A stretch of DNA of 64,000 nt from Terriglobales bacterium (GCA_025462725.1 JAOAPE010000010.1:242752-306751), one strand, 5' to 3'. Counted from the stretch's first letter, positions 25,691-35,202 are shown. Notes: generated by a model not told the origin, from the sequence alone. Made by a program: numbers and translations.

Positions 25691-26944
25691 ATGGAAGATC
25701 GCAGGCCGCACGTCGTCATAGTGGGCGCAGGATTTGGCGGGCTTTACGCCGCGCAGTCGCTGGCCAAGCTACCCGTCAAAGTCATCATTGTTGACAGAAA
25801 AAACCACCACACATTTCAGCCGCTGCTCTACCAGGTAGCGATGGCGGTGTTGTCGCCGGCGGAGATCGCTTCGCCCATCCGCGGCATTTTTCGCTCGCAC
25901 AAAAACGTTGAGGTCCTGCTGGGCGAAGTTGTTGGTTTCGACCTGGAGAAGCAAATGGTGAAATTCAAGGACAGCGAAGTGACGATTTCCTACGATTACC
26001 TGATCGTTGCGGCAGGCGCGGGACATGCGTACTTCGGGCATCCGGAGTGGGCGCCGCTAGCGCCGGGACTGAAAACGATCGAGGACGCGCTGGAGATTCG
26101 TCGGCGCGTGTTGATGGCATTTGAGAGTGCGGAACGCCGAGCCGCAGTGGGAGTGCCGGCACCGCCGCTGAACTTCGTAATCGTTGGCGGTGGTCCGACA
26201 GGAGTGGAACTGGCGGGCGCGCTAGCGGACATTGCTCGTCGAGTGATGGCAAACGATTTTCGTTTCATCGATCCGAAGCAGGCGCGTGTGATCTTGGTAG
26301 AGGGTGGACCGCGGGTGTTGGCGGCGTATCCGCCGGATCTTTCGGCGAGCGCCGAAAAACAATTGAATGATCTGGGAGTGGAAGTCCGGACGAAAACTGT
26401 TGTGACCGGTGTGGAAGATGGTCAGGTGAGGATCGGGGATGAAGTGTTGCCGTCGGCAGTGACGATGTGGGCGGCGGGAGTGGCCGCGTCTCCGCTGGGA
26501 AAGATGTTGAGCGATAAGACCGACAAAGCCGGAAGAGTGACGGTCGCGAATGATCTGACGCTGCCGGGACATCGCAATGTGTTCGTGATCGGAGATCTGG
26601 CGTCGTATGCGGATGCAGATGGAACTCCGGTACCCGGAGTCGCGCCGGCAGCGATCCAGATGGGAAAGTTTGCGGCGGAGATGATTGAAGCAGATATTGA
26701 TCGCGAACCGCGACGGACATTTCATTATCTCGACAAAGGGAGTCTCGCGACCATCGGGCGATCGAAGGCCGTTGGGATGGTTGGCAAGATTCATTTCTCA
26801 GGATTTATTGCGTGGCTGGCGTGGTTGTTTGTCCACGTGATGTTTTTGATCGGATTCAGGAATAGAGCGTTTGTGATGGCGGAGTGGGCAGTCACGTATT
26901 TCAGTTATCAGAGAGCTGCGAGGTTGATAACGGATAGGGCGTGA
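25691..26944 (+). CDS. ndh: Type II NADH dehydrogenase (NDH-2)
   Basis: 417 residues. It passes electrons from NADH to quinone without pumping protons. There are two Rossmann sites: VIVGAGFGGLYAAQSL at the N-terminus (FAD) and NFVIVGGGPTGVELAGAL near residue 160 (NADH). GDLASYADADG and PGVAPAAIQMGKFA are the FAD/quinone-site signatures; the C-terminal amphipathic and hydrophobic segment (IAWLAWLFVHVMFLIGFRNR) anchors it to the inner membrane. Divergent from pilT. Typical length. Confidence 0.95.
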   Translation: MEDRRPHVVIVGAGFGGLYAAQSLAKLPVKVIIVDRKNHHTFQPLLYQVAMAVLSPAEIASPIRGIFRSHKNVEVLLGEVVGFDLEKQMVKFKDSEVTISYDYLIVAAGAGHAYFGHPEWAPLAPGLKTIEDALEIRRRVLMAFESAERRAAVGVPAPPLNFVIVGGGPTGVELAGALADIARRVMANDFRFIDPKQARVILVEGGPRVLAAYPPDLSASAEKQLNDLGVEVRTKTVVTGVEDGQVRIGDEVLPSAVTMWAAGVAASPLGKMLSDKTDKAGRVTVANDLTLPGHRNVFVIGDLASYADADGTPVPGVAPAAIQMGKFAAEMIEADIDREPRRTFHYLDKGSLATIGRSKAVGMVGKIHFSGFIAWLAWLFVHVMFLIGFRNRAFVMAEWAVTYFSYQRAARLITDRA

Positions 26945-26977
26945 GGCGTTTCGCCGCAGCTATCAGTGAAATCAAAG

Positions 26978-27084
26978 GCGCACACGAAGGACACGAGGGG
27001 AGCACGAAGGGGATCTGCGCAGACCGTGTCGTGCTGGTGGCGCTTGGCATTCACTACAAGCATTCCCACCGTCTACGCGGTGGG
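26978..27084. repeat. Intergenic repeat mix
   Basis: Purine-rich CACACGAAGGACACGAGG-like unit at 26978-27010, then the hairpin CCCACCGTCTACGCGGTGGG at 27065-27084 and a CGCGCCGCTGGCGC palindrome. Lies between two convergent genes; no gene seen. Confidence 0.6.
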
Positions 27085-27124
27085 CTATTCCCTTTCGCGC
27101 CGCTGGCGCTCCAAAGTCAAACCT

Positions 27125-30100
27125 CTAAGTTGTTTGACCGCTACGGGTGGTGAGTGCCATTTCACGGTCGAGATCGCGGGTTCCGGAGTGGGCGTCCTTC
27201 TTCTTTTTGCCGAAGATTTTTTGCAGACGCTTCTGGAAGTTGTCGAGATAGATGTAGTAGACCGGTGTGATGTAGAGCGTCAGCAGTTGTGACAGGACCA
27301 AACCGCCGACGACGGCGAGGCCGAGTGGACGTCGGGTTTCGGCTGTCGCGCCAATTCCCATTGCGATCGGGAGCGTGCCCATGAGGGCGGCCATGGTGGT
27401 CATCATGATGGGGCGGAAGCGGACGAGCGCGCCCTGGTAGATGGCGTCCTCGGCGGATTTGTTTTCTGTGCGCTGCGCTTCGAGCGCGAAGTCAATCATC
27501 ATGATGGCGTTCTTCTTGACGATTCCCACCAGCAACAGAATGCCGACGAATCCGTAGAGATTGAGTTCGTACTTGAACATCATCAGCGTCAGGAGTGCGC
27601 CGACGCCGGCCGAGGGCAATCCGGAGAGGATGGTGACCGGATGGATGAAGCTCTCATACAGAATGCCGAGCACGATATAGATGACGAAGATGGCCATGAT
27701 CAACAGCAGGCCGAGTCCTTTGACCGATGATTGAAAGGCTTGCGCGGTTCCCTGGAAGGAAGTAGTCATGCTGCCGGGAAGGTTCTTGCGCGCGGATTCT
27801 TCGACCAGAGCTGTGGCTTCGCTCAGTGAGACTCCGGGTTTGAGGTTGAAGCTGAGGGTGACTGCGGGCGCTTGTCCCTGGTGCGTTACGGAGAGCGGGC
27901 CGACGCTACGGCTCAAGGTGGCGACGGCATTCAGAGGAACCAGCGCGCCGTTCGATGAGCGGACATAGAGCAAGCTCAGCGATGCGGGATCAAGCTGGTA
28001 CTGTGGCTCGAGTTCCATGATCACGCGATATTGGTTATTGGGCGCGTAGATAGTCGAGACTTGGCGCGCGCCGTAGGCGCTGGCGAGGGCGTCTTCAATC
28101 TGGAAGGCGCTGATGCCGAGCGCGGAAGCTTTGTCGCGGTTGACGTCAACATTTACCTGCGGGTTCTTGATCTGCAGATCGGTGGTGACGTCCTGCAATT
28201 GCGAGAACTCGCGCAGCTTGGCCTCGAACTGCGGGGCCACGCGATAGAGTTCTTCAGTGTCAGGCGATTGCAGTGTGTACTGATACTGCGTTTTCGTTTG
28301 GCGTCCGCCGAGGTTGATCAGCGCGGGAATCTGCAAGAAGGCGTTGATGCCGATCACTCTTGCTAGTTTGGGGCGAAGGCGCTGGAGAACTTCTTCCGCC
28401 CCGGGGCGCTGATCTCGAGGCACGAGGCGGATAATGATGCGTCCGGTGTTGCCGCCGCCGAGCGTGGACATGAATGCTTCGACGGACGGATCTTGCGCGA
28501 CCACCTGCGCCAACTCCTGCTGGTGAACAACCATTTCGTCCCACGAGATTCCCTGTGCGGCTTCGGTGCTGACAGCGATGCGTCCGATGTCTTCGGTAGG
28601 CAAGAAGCCTTTTGGGATGGCGCCGAAGAGATAGAAGGTGGCGACGAAGACGACCACAGATGCGATTACGGTTACGATCTTATGTCGCAACACTAATTTC
28701 AGTGACCACTCATATCCGCCGAGGATGCCGTCAAAGATTTTTTCGGTTGAGCGATAGAGCGCTCCGTGTTCTTCGCGCGGAGTGTGTCGGAGGAATTTGC
28801 TGCAGAGCATCGGCGTGAGCGAGAGCGAGACGAATCCTGAGACCAGGATGGCAACGGCGATGGTGACGGCGAATTCGTTGAGCAGGCGTCCGATGATGCC
28901 GCTCATGAAGATGACCGGGATAAACACAGCCGCGAGCGAGAGCGTCATGGAGATGATGGTGAAGCCAATCTCTTTGGCGCCGTCCATGGCAGCGTCAAAC
29001 GGAGCTTTGCCCATCTCCATGTGGCGAACGATGTTCTCGAGCATGACGATAGCGTCATCGACGACGAATCCGACGGACAGGGTGAGCGCCATCAGCGAGA
29101 GGTTATCCACGCTGAAGCCGAGCAAGTACATGGCGGTAAACGTGCCCACGATGGACATGGGCAGTGCCAAGCTCGGAATGATGGTGGCGGAGACGTTGCG
29201 CAAGAAAACGAAGATCACCATCACAACGAGAGCGATGGTGAGAAGCAACGTGAATTTCACGTCGCCAACGGATTGGCGGATAGAGAGCGAGCGATCGAAG
29301 AGTGTTTCAAGCTTAACCGTGGGCGGAAGCTGTTTGCGGAGGACTTCCAATTTCTTGAGTACGTCGTCTACAACCTGAACTGTATTGGTGCCGGGCTGAC
29401 GTTGAACGGCGAGGATGATGGCACGGTCGTTCTGAAACCACGTGGCGGTCTTGTCATTCTCGACGCTGTCAGTAACTTTGCCGAGTTCTCCGAGGCGAAC
29501 TGGCGCACCGTTTCGGTAGGCGACGATGAGTGGGCGGAACTGGTCGGCTGTGGTGAGCTGTCCATTGGCCTGAATGGTGAAAGCGTTGTGCTTGCCAAAC
29601 AGGGTGCCTGTTGGCATGTTGACATTGCCGGTGCGCATGGCCGCGGCAACTTCATCGATACCAATCTTGCGGGCTGCGAGCGCCCGCGGATCAAATTGAG
29701 TGCGAACGGCATACTTCTGGCTGCCGTAAACCTGCACCTGCGCGACGCCGGAGATAGTGGAAATGCTTTGCGCAACGGTGGTCTCAGCGTACTCGTCAAC
29801 TTCTGAAAGCTTCAACGTGGGCGAACTGAAGGCGAGATACAAGACAGGCTGGTCTGCCGGGTTTACTTTCTGATACGACGGCGGAGAAGGCATGTCCGCG
29901 GGCAGATCGCGGAGCGTCTTTGCGATTGCTGCCTGGACATCCTGTGCGGCTGCGTCAATGTTGCGAGCCAATGTGAACTGGACAGTGATCTGGGTGCTGC
30001 CGAGCGAATTCACAGAGGTCATCTGATCGACGCCGGCGATGGTCGCGAACTGCTTTTCCAGCGGCGTTGCGACGGAAGTCGCCATGGTGTCAGGGTTCGC

Positions 30101-30256
30101 ACCGGGGACGTTGGCGTTGACGACGATGGTGGGGAAATCGACTGTGGGCAGATCGCTAACGGGCAGCAATTGATAGGCGAAGATGCCGAAGATGAGAATC
30201 GCCGTCATCACCAGCGTGGTAGCGATGGGACGCTTGATAAATGTTTCAGCAATCAT
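27125..30256 (-). CDS. RND efflux pump inner-membrane transporter (HAE1/AcrB-type)
   Basis: 1043 residues, typical of AcrB/MdtBC-like pumps that export hydrophobic compounds using the proton gradient. The start MIAETFIKRPIATTLVMTAI, the proton relay GFVVDDAIVMLENIVRHME (paired Asp), large periplasmic porter loops and 12 membrane segments are visible. Specificity cannot be read, although MdtB/MdtC-type sequences (PTVDFPTIVVNANVPGANPD) are close. It overlaps the adaptor stop by four bases (ATGA). No outer-membrane factor gene is in the operon. Confidence 0.95.
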   Translation of the reverse strand: MIAETFIKRPIATTLVMTAILIFGIFAYQLLPVSDLPTVDFPTIVVNANVPGANPDTMATSVATPLEKQFATIAGVDQMTSVNSLGSTQITVQFTLARNIDAAAQDVQAAIAKTLRDLPADMPSPPSYQKVNPADQPVLYLAFSSPTLKLSEVDEYAETTVAQSISTISGVAQVQVYGSQKYAVRTQFDPRALAARKIGIDEVAAAMRTGNVNMPTGTLFGKHNAFTIQANGQLTTADQFRPLIVAYRNGAPVRLGELGKVTDSVENDKTATWFQNDRAIILAVQRQPGTNTVQVVDDVLKKLEVLRKQLPPTVKLETLFDRSLSIRQSVGDVKFTLLLTIALVVMVIFVFLRNVSATIIPSLALPMSIVGTFTAMYLLGFSVDNLSLMALTLSVGFVVDDAIVMLENIVRHMEMGKAPFDAAMDGAKEIGFTIISMTLSLAAVFIPVIFMSGIIGRLLNEFAVTIAVAILVSGFVSLSLTPMLCSKFLRHTPREEHGALYRSTEKIFDGILGGYEWSLKLVLRHKIVTVIASVVVFVATFYLFGAIPKGFLPTEDIGRIAVSTEAAQGISWDEMVVHQQELAQVVAQDPSVEAFMSTLGGGNTGRIIIRLVPRDQRPGAEEVLQRLRPKLARVIGINAFLQIPALINLGGRQTKTQYQYTLQSPDTEELYRVAPQFEAKLREFSQLQDVTTDLQIKNPQVNVDVNRDKASALGISAFQIEDALASAYGARQVSTIYAPNNQYRVIMELEPQYQLDPASLSLLYVRSSNGALVPLNAVATLSRSVGPLSVTHQGQAPAVTLSFNLKPGVSLSEATALVEESARKNLPGSMTTSFQGTAQAFQSSVKGLGLLLIMAIFVIYIVLGILYESFIHPVTILSGLPSAGVGALLTLMMFKYELNLYGFVGILLLVGIVKKNAIMMIDFALEAQRTENKSAEDAIYQGALVRFRPIMMTTMAALMGTLPIAMGIGATAETRRPLGLAVVGGLVLSQLLTLYITPVYYIYLDNFQKRLQKIFGKKKKDAHSGTRDLDREMALTTRSGQTT

Positions 30257-31392
30257 GATTGCAGCTCCTTCGATGGGGGCTGCGGAATATCCTTGCTGGC
30301 TTTGATCTCGACCTTGCTTCCCTTCACGAGGCGGATCTGGCCGTCAATGACGACTCGCTCGCCGGGTTTGACCCCGGATTGAATCACTGACTCCCCGCCG
30401 ACAGTGCGCTTGACCGTGACCCGGCGCAGGTCTGCTATGTCGCCGTTGATTACAAATAGATACTGGCCTTGTTGTCCGGTTTGAATGGCTTGTGAAGGTA
30501 CGACGATTGCATTGGGTTCGCTGGTGAGTGTGAGGACTACATCAACGAACTGTCCGGGCCAGAGGCGGCGGTCAGTATTGTTGAAAGTGCCTTTCAACTT
30601 AATGGTTCCGGTGGCAGCATCAACGGTGTTGTCAATGAAACTCAGCTTGCCTTCGATGGGACGATCGGCTTCCCCGGAGATCACGGCGAGGACGTGGAGA
30701 GAGCCGGCAGAGGAGAATCGCTTGACGTCAGCAAGTTGTTGCTCGGGAATCGAAAAGTTCACATATATAGGTGTGATCTCATTGATGGTGACGAGAGGCA
30801 CGTCATTGGCTTTGACGAGGTTGCCGTTGTCCACCATGAGATCGCCGGTGCGTCCGGTGATGGGCGCGTAAATCTTTGTGTATTGCAGTTGCAGCTTAGC
30901 GAATTCAACGGCATCTTTATCGGCGGCGACTCCGGCGTCTGAAGCGTCAGCTGTGGAGACGAACTGATCGTAGGCCTGCTGCGCGACGACCCCCTCTTTC
31001 AAAAGCTTTGCGTATCGTTCAGCCTGCACGCGGTTGTTCTTGGCTTGCGCTTCATCGCGGAGAAGATTGTTTTCCGCGCGGCGAAGGTCGGCTTCGAGTT
31101 GGCGGCGATCAAGGACGAAAAGCAGATCGTTCTGGTTGACGTCTTGCCCTTGCTTGAAATGGACTTCGGTGATCTGTCCGTTGACCTGTGATTTGATGGC
31201 GACGGCTTGGTGCGCCTGCACGTTGCCTATGGCGCGGACAGAGACAGGAACGTCCTTCTGAACCGCTGCGGCAACGGTGACAGGGACGCTTTGTGGGCCT
31301 TGAGCTGCCACCTTGGCTTCTTCTTTTCCGCAGCCTGCCAGGGCGAGCGCCAGAGCGATGATGACGGGATATTTCGGGAGACTCGATCTCAT
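30253..31392 (-). CDS. RND efflux periplasmic adaptor (membrane fusion protein)
   Basis: 379 residues. The lipobox ALALAGC gives a lipid anchor near residue 20. It has the biotinyl-lipoyl halves (VKSQVNGQITEVHFKQGQDV and the IYAPITGRTGDLMVDNGNLV part), the coiled-coil hairpin between them (RRAENNLLRDEAQAKNNRVQ) and beta-barrel and membrane-proximal domains. Links the pump to an outer-membrane channel in the periplasm. First gene of the adaptor-pump operon; the tetR gene lies 28 bases upstream, so all three may be cotranscribed. Confidence 0.94.
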   Translation of the reverse strand: MRSSLPKYPVIIALALALAGCGKEEAKVAAQGPQSVPVTVAAAVQKDVPVSVRAIGNVQAHQAVAIKSQVNGQITEVHFKQGQDVNQNDLLFVLDRRQLEADLRRAENNLLRDEAQAKNNRVQAERYAKLLKEGVVAQQAYDQFVSTADASDAGVAADKDAVEFAKLQLQYTKIYAPITGRTGDLMVDNGNLVKANDVPLVTINEITPIYVNFSIPEQQLADVKRFSSAGSLHVLAVISGEADRPIEGKLSFIDNTVDAATGTIKLKGTFNNTDRRLWPGQFVDVVLTLTSEPNAIVVPSQAIQTGQQGQYLFVINGDIADLRRVTVKRTVGGESVIQSGVKPGERVVIDGQIRLVKGSKVEIKASKDIPQPPSKELQS

Positions 31393-31420
31393 TTAATTAG
31401 TTTCTTCCAACTTGTTTTTG

Positions 31421-32122
31421 TTAAACGGCGCGTAGAGCTTTCAATCCAGTCTTGGACTGTTTCAACGCGGTGACGTCACCACTGTTGTTGATGGATAACG
31501 GTTCGCTTTTCTTGGGCGTGGCGGATCTCGCCATGCCAGCAAGCCAAATCTGTGAAAACGTAGTGCTGACTTCTTCGATGTCAAACTTCTGAAAATTCTT
31601 TCCACCCAAGAGTTCCTGCACGATGAAGTGGTGGATCAACATGCCGACGAATCCGCGGGCCGCGAGCATGGCATCGACTTTACGAAATTCTCCGCTGCGA
31701 ATGCGTTCACGGATGCGGACGGCGAGCATCTCGTAGTATCGCGATAGTTGAGTACGAAAGAAGTGGTCAGAAAGTTTGTGGTTCTCAAGCGCGCTGAAAA
31801 GAAGCAGACGATAGAGTTGGGGATCTTCGGTGTGGCGGCGAAGAATGTCCGCAGCAATTCCGGCGAAGACGGAGGCGTCGTCCTGCTTAGACTCGAGGCG
31901 TTTTTGTAGCTGTGTCCTCGCGCCACGGGCCTTGCACTTTGCCTCGATGATCTCCACATAAAGATTTTCTTTCTTCGGGAAATGGCGATAGATGAGCGCT
32001 TCGGTAACTCCGGCAGCAGCGGCGATCTGTCGCGTGGTGGTTCCACGGTAACCTTGTCGCGCAAAGAGTTCGGCGGCGACTTCGATCAGGTTTTGTCGGC
32101 GTGCAGGAGCGCTCAGACGCAT
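31421..32122 (-). CDS. TetR/AcrR-family transcriptional regulator
   Basis: 233 residues. The HTH is at the N-terminus: IEVAAELFARQGYRGTTTRQ followed by IAAAAGVTEALIYRHFPKKE, the TetR signature. The C-terminal helical domain (residues 60-200) should bind the inducer, possibly a pump substrate; the last ~30 residues are a polar tail. It precedes the pump genes on the same strand and is most likely their repressor. No ribosome site precedes the ATG, and an operator-like palindrome abuts it. Confidence 0.93.
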   Translation of the reverse strand: MRLSAPARRQNLIEVAAELFARQGYRGTTTRQIAAAAGVTEALIYRHFPKKENLYVEIIEAKCKARGARTQLQKRLESKQDDASVFAGIAADILRRHTEDPQLYRLLLFSALENHKLSDHFFRTQLSRYYEMLAVRIRERIRSGEFRKVDAMLAARGFVGMLIHHFIVQELLGGKNFQKFDIEEVSTTFSQIWLAGMARSATPKKSEPLSINNSGDVTALKQSKTGLKALRAV

Positions 32123-32140
32123 AGTAAGCAGACACTTACT
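32123..32140. promoter_or_regulatory. TetR operator-like inverted repeat
   Basis: AGTAAG-N6-CTTACT (arms 32123-32128 and 32135-32140) directly upstream of the tetR ATG at 32122. A related half AGCTGCTTATT follows at 32151. Its place over the leader suggests autoregulation of the tetR-pump operon. Confidence 0.6.
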
Positions 32141-32156
32141 TTAGCATAGTAGCTGC

Positions 32157-32789
32157 TTATTGCGGGCGATGCGCGCGGATGTGCTTGAGGATGATGTCCA
32201 CGGATTTGTCGAGCGGCTGGCTGCCGTCGAGGATGATGTCCGCGAATTGTTTCGTGGGATTCACGAACTGGTCCGCCATGGGTCTGACGGTCTCGGCATA
32301 CTGCTTTTGAACGGATTCGGGGGTGCGTCCGCGCTCGGTGACGTCGCGGGCCTGTCGGCGGGGCAGGCAGAGATCGTGAATGGCCTCGACGAATACTTTT
32401 GTTCCGTAGATGGGACGAATTGAACTCCAGTAAAGAGTGAAGAGTCCTTCAACGATGAGATATTCCGCGCTGCGCACGCGCTCGGTCTGTTTGGAGCGAG
32501 TGTGAAGAGCGAAGTCGTAAATGGGGCGAATGATCTCTTCTCCTTCGGCGAGTTGATGCAAGTGCTGGCTGAGGAGGTCGGAGTCGAGCGAATCAGGGTG
32601 ATCGAAGTTGGCGCGGGCGCGGTCCTCTAACGAAAGATGCGCGAGGTCGAAGTAGTAGGAATCCAGAGAAAAAATAGTGGACGGAAGCGCGGCGGCGATG
32701 CCGCGAGCGACTGAGGTCTTGCCGGAGCCGGAAGGGCCGGCAATGGCGATGATGTAGGGGCGGTTTTTAGTTTCGAGTTTCAGAAGCAC
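32157..32789 (-). CDS. udk: Uridine kinase-like P-loop kinase
   Basis: 210 residues. Phosphorylates uridine/cytidine to UMP/CMP. Walker A GPSGSGKT is at 18-25, followed by TIFSLDSYYFDLAHLSLEDR and ANFDHPDSLDSDLL, hallmarks of uridine/phosphoribulokinase-type enzymes; IVEGLFTLYW is the Walker B region. The only usable start is the GTG at 32789, which lies inside a heptad repeat, so residues 1-8 (MLLKLETK) are repeat-encoded. Last gene of the nucleoside salvage cluster on the minus strand. Confidence 0.88.
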   Translation of the reverse strand: MLLKLETKNRPYIIAIAGPSGSGKTSVARGIAAALPSTIFSLDSYYFDLAHLSLEDRARANFDHPDSLDSDLLSQHLHQLAEGEEIIRPIYDFALHTRSKQTERVRSAEYLIVEGLFTLYWSSIRPIYGTKVFVEAIHDLCLPRRQARDVTERGRTPESVQKQYAETVRPMADQFVNPTKQFADIILDGSQPLDKSVDIILKHIRAHRPQ

Positions 32790-32837
32790 GTTTCGCGTTT
32801 CAAGTTTCAGAAGCTAGTTTCGAGTTTCGAGTTTCAA
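32769..32837 (-). repeat. Heptad tandem repeat at the udk start
   Basis: About eight seven-base units of GTTTCRA/GTTTCGC type on the plus strand with two AGAAGCNC interruptions. It covers the whole gap region ahead of udk and its first codons. The rest of the gap (32838-32889) has a GGCACGGCTCAAGCCGTGCC hairpin. Confidence 0.8.
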
Positions 32838-32889
32838 GGGCAAGCTGTGCGGCACGGCTCAAGCCGTGCCCTGACTGTCCGTGCACTGA

Positions 32890-33741
32890 CTATCCTTTTA
32901 CGGGCGCTCCGACGTCGGCGGCGAGTTGTGGGATTAGGGATTCGAGGAGGGCGACGAAGTGCCCGCGGACGCGTTCACCGACTTCGAGAACTTCCTTGTG
33001 ATCGAGTGGAGCGCCGAGTCCGGCGGCGAGATTCGTCACGCAAGAGATCGCCAGGACTTTCACTCCCATGTGTCGCGCGGCGATGGTCTCGGGCACGGTG
33101 GACATGCCGACGACGTCCGCACCCATGACTTGGAAGGCGCGGATCTCCGCGGGCGTTTCATAGCTGGGGCCGCTGACTGCGAGGTACACACCTTCATGAA
33201 TCTTCACGCCGATGCGCTTCCCTTCTTTCATTGCGAGCGCGCGATATGCGGGATCGTAAGCGGCGGTCATGTCAAAGAAGCGCAATCCGAAGCGGGGATC
33301 GTTGGGGCCGGACATGGGATTGTGTCCCAACATATTAATGTGGTCAGTGAGGACGACGAGGCATCCCGACTCGAGTTTGGGACTGATACCTCCGGCGGCG
33401 TTGGTGAGGATGACGGCGCGGACGCCCATGCGCGCGAGAACGCGGAGCGGAAACACGACCTGCTCCATCGTGTATCCCTCGTAAAAATGCACGCGACCTT
33501 GCATGGCAGCAATGGGGACTCCGCCGACGTTGCCGATGACGAGTTTGCCAGCGTGTCCTTCGGCGGTGGACTTGGGAAAATTTGGGATGTCGCCGAAGGA
33601 AATGCGTGTGGCATCGGTGATCGAGGGAGAGTCGCCGAAAGCGCCTAGTCCCGAGCCGAGGACGATAGCGACCTTCGGGCGTAGCTTGGTCTTAGAGAGA
33701 ACAAATTCGGCGGCGATAGTGGCTGAAGTGTATTGATCCAT
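32890..33741 (-). CDS. punA: Purine nucleoside phosphorylase (trimeric type)
   Basis: 283 residues, the length of trimeric PNPs. It splits inosine/guanosine with phosphate. VAIVLGSGLGAF binds phosphate, GRVHFYEGYTMEQVVFPLRV is the family signature, NAAGGISPKLESG and SGPSYETPAEIRAF form the base and ribose site, and DVVGMSTVPE follows. GHN at the base site is not clearly seen, CVTNLAAGLG is. Second to last in the salvage cluster. No ribosome site is obvious. Confidence 0.95.
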   Translation of the reverse strand: MDQYTSATIAAEFVLSKTKLRPKVAIVLGSGLGAFGDSPSITDATRISFGDIPNFPKSTAEGHAGKLVIGNVGGVPIAAMQGRVHFYEGYTMEQVVFPLRVLARMGVRAVILTNAAGGISPKLESGCLVVLTDHINMLGHNPMSGPNDPRFGLRFFDMTAAYDPAYRALAMKEGKRIGVKIHEGVYLAVSGPSYETPAEIRAFQVMGADVVGMSTVPETIAARHMGVKVLAISCVTNLAAGLGAPLDHKEVLEVGERVRGHFVALLESLIPQLAADVGAPVKG

Positions 33742-33751
33742 AATTTTTAAT

Positions 33752-33901
33752 AACCACAGAGAGCACAGAGGCTCGCTGAGGTCTTGGGGAGTGTCGTGGT
33801 TGTCATTCGCTTAGTTTCTGGCTTTGAGAATCTCTACCTCAGGGGCTAAAGCCCCATCTTCTTCGCGATCTGAATGCAGGGCTGAAGCCCTGCGCCACCC
33901 C
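33752..33901. repeat. Intergenic repeats between nupC and punA
   Basis: A CCACAGAGAGCACAGAGG unit (33752-33770), then palindromic modules CAGGGGCTAAAGCCCC and GCAGGGCTGAAGCCCTGC at 33839-33895. Nothing else is visible in the ~200-base gap. Confidence 0.65.
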
Positions 33902-33940
33902 AAAGCTTCCCTTGTTTAAATGCAGAACGGGCTACTAAAC

Positions 33941-35197
33941 CTAAACCAGTATCCCCACAATAGCGGCGGAGATGAGGTTGGCCATGGTTCCAGCAAGCAT
34001 CGCGCGGAATCCGAGTTTGGCGAGTTCGTCGCGCTTATTCGGAGCGAGGGCGCCGATGCCGCCGAGTTGAATCCCTATAGAAGAAAAGTTAGCGAAGCCG
34101 CAGAGCGCGAATGTGGCGATAGTGAATGTGCGCGGATCGAGTGCGGCCTTCATCGGCCCGAGCTGCGAGAAGGCGACCAGTTCATTGATGACCATACGCG
34201 TGCCGAGAAGATTTCCGATACGGATGCAGTCGTGCCAGGGGATGCCGATGAGCCAGGCGACGGGAGCGAAGACCCATCCGAAGATCTTTTCCATGCTTTC
34301 GGGAATCCACGCGATGTGATTGTGAATGCCGCCGAGGATGCCATTCAACATAGCGATGAGGGCGACGAACGCGATGAGCATGGCGCCGACGTTGACCGCG
34401 AGATGCAATCCGTCGATGGTGCCGCGTGCAATGGCGCTGAGGATGTTGCTGTCTTTGAATTCGTCTACGTCGGCCATTTCGACCTTGGTGCCGCTGACCG
34501 GTTGTTCGGTCTCAGGGACGAGCATCTTGGCGAGGAGAATGGTTCCGGGTGCGGTCATGATGACAGCAGCGAGAATGTGCTTTGCTTCGACTCCGAAGGA
34601 GATGTATGCGGCCATGATTCCGCCAGAAACGTGCGCCATACCAGCGGTCATAATGGTCATCAGTTCCGAGCGGGTGAGCTTGGGCAAAAACGGACGGATG
34701 GTGAGCGGGGCTTCGGTTTGTCCCATGAAAATGCTGGCGGCTACGTCGAGCGATTCCGCGCCGCTGACGCCCATGACCAGAGTCATGAACTTGGCCATCT
34801 GCTTGATGATGATCTGCATGATGCCGAGGTAATACATCACGGCGAAAAATGCAGCGATAAAGATGATGGTGGGCAGGACTTGGAAGGCGAAGACGAACCC
34901 GACTTTGACAGCGGCGGGAGAGTTATCAAGATTACTGATCGCTCCGCCGGTGCCGAGTGCGCCGAACATGAATTGCGCGCCATTTCCCGCGTAGGAGAGC
35001 AGATGATTCACCGCACTGCCGGCCTTCGCCATGACTTCTTGTCCGTAAGTGAACTTGGTGACGAGGATGGCGAAGAAGAATTGCAGGCCGACGCCCCAGG
35101 CAACGGTCTTGAGGCGAATCGCTTTGCGATTTGTGGAGAAGGCGTAACAAGCACCCAGAATTACCAGTATCCCAAGCAGACCGGTGAATCTCGCCAT
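33941..35197 (-). CDS. nupC: NupC-family concentrative nucleoside transporter
   Basis: 418 residues with many membrane segments. It imports nucleosides with Na+ or H+. Visible family elements are GLQFFFAILVTKF, VLPTIIFIAAFFAVMYYLGI, the GQTEAPLTIRPFLPKLTRSE loop with the conserved substrate-site TEAP, TAGMAHVSGGIMAAYISFGV, and the C-terminal GFANFSSIGIQLGGIGALAP. It supplies substrate to the phosphorylases and deaminase around it. The heptad repeat lies directly ahead of the start and no Shine-Dalgarno is seen. Confidence 0.95.
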   Translation of the reverse strand: MARFTGLLGILVILGACYAFSTNRKAIRLKTVAWGVGLQFFFAILVTKFTYGQEVMAKAGSAVNHLLSYAGNGAQFMFGALGTGGAISNLDNSPAAVKVGFVFAFQVLPTIIFIAAFFAVMYYLGIMQIIIKQMAKFMTLVMGVSGAESLDVAASIFMGQTEAPLTIRPFLPKLTRSELMTIMTAGMAHVSGGIMAAYISFGVEAKHILAAVIMTAPGTILLAKMLVPETEQPVSGTKVEMADVDEFKDSNILSAIARGTIDGLHLAVNVGAMLIAFVALIAMLNGILGGIHNHIAWIPESMEKIFGWVFAPVAWLIGIPWHDCIRIGNLLGTRMVINELVAFSQLGPMKAALDPRTFTIATFALCGFANFSSIGIQLGGIGALAPNKRDELAKLGFRAMLAGTMANLISAAIVGILV

Positions 35198-35202
35198 TTG
35201 TA

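Noticed and set aside
24329..25711. Longer PilT from an upstream start at 25711
   Set aside because: The added 87 codons run through a heptad repeat and overlap the divergent ndh start; PilT proteins begin at the MHIDDLL position.
29021..29806. 261-codon plus-strand frame over the RND pump
   Set aside because: Antisense of the pump's conserved porter and DD-relay region.
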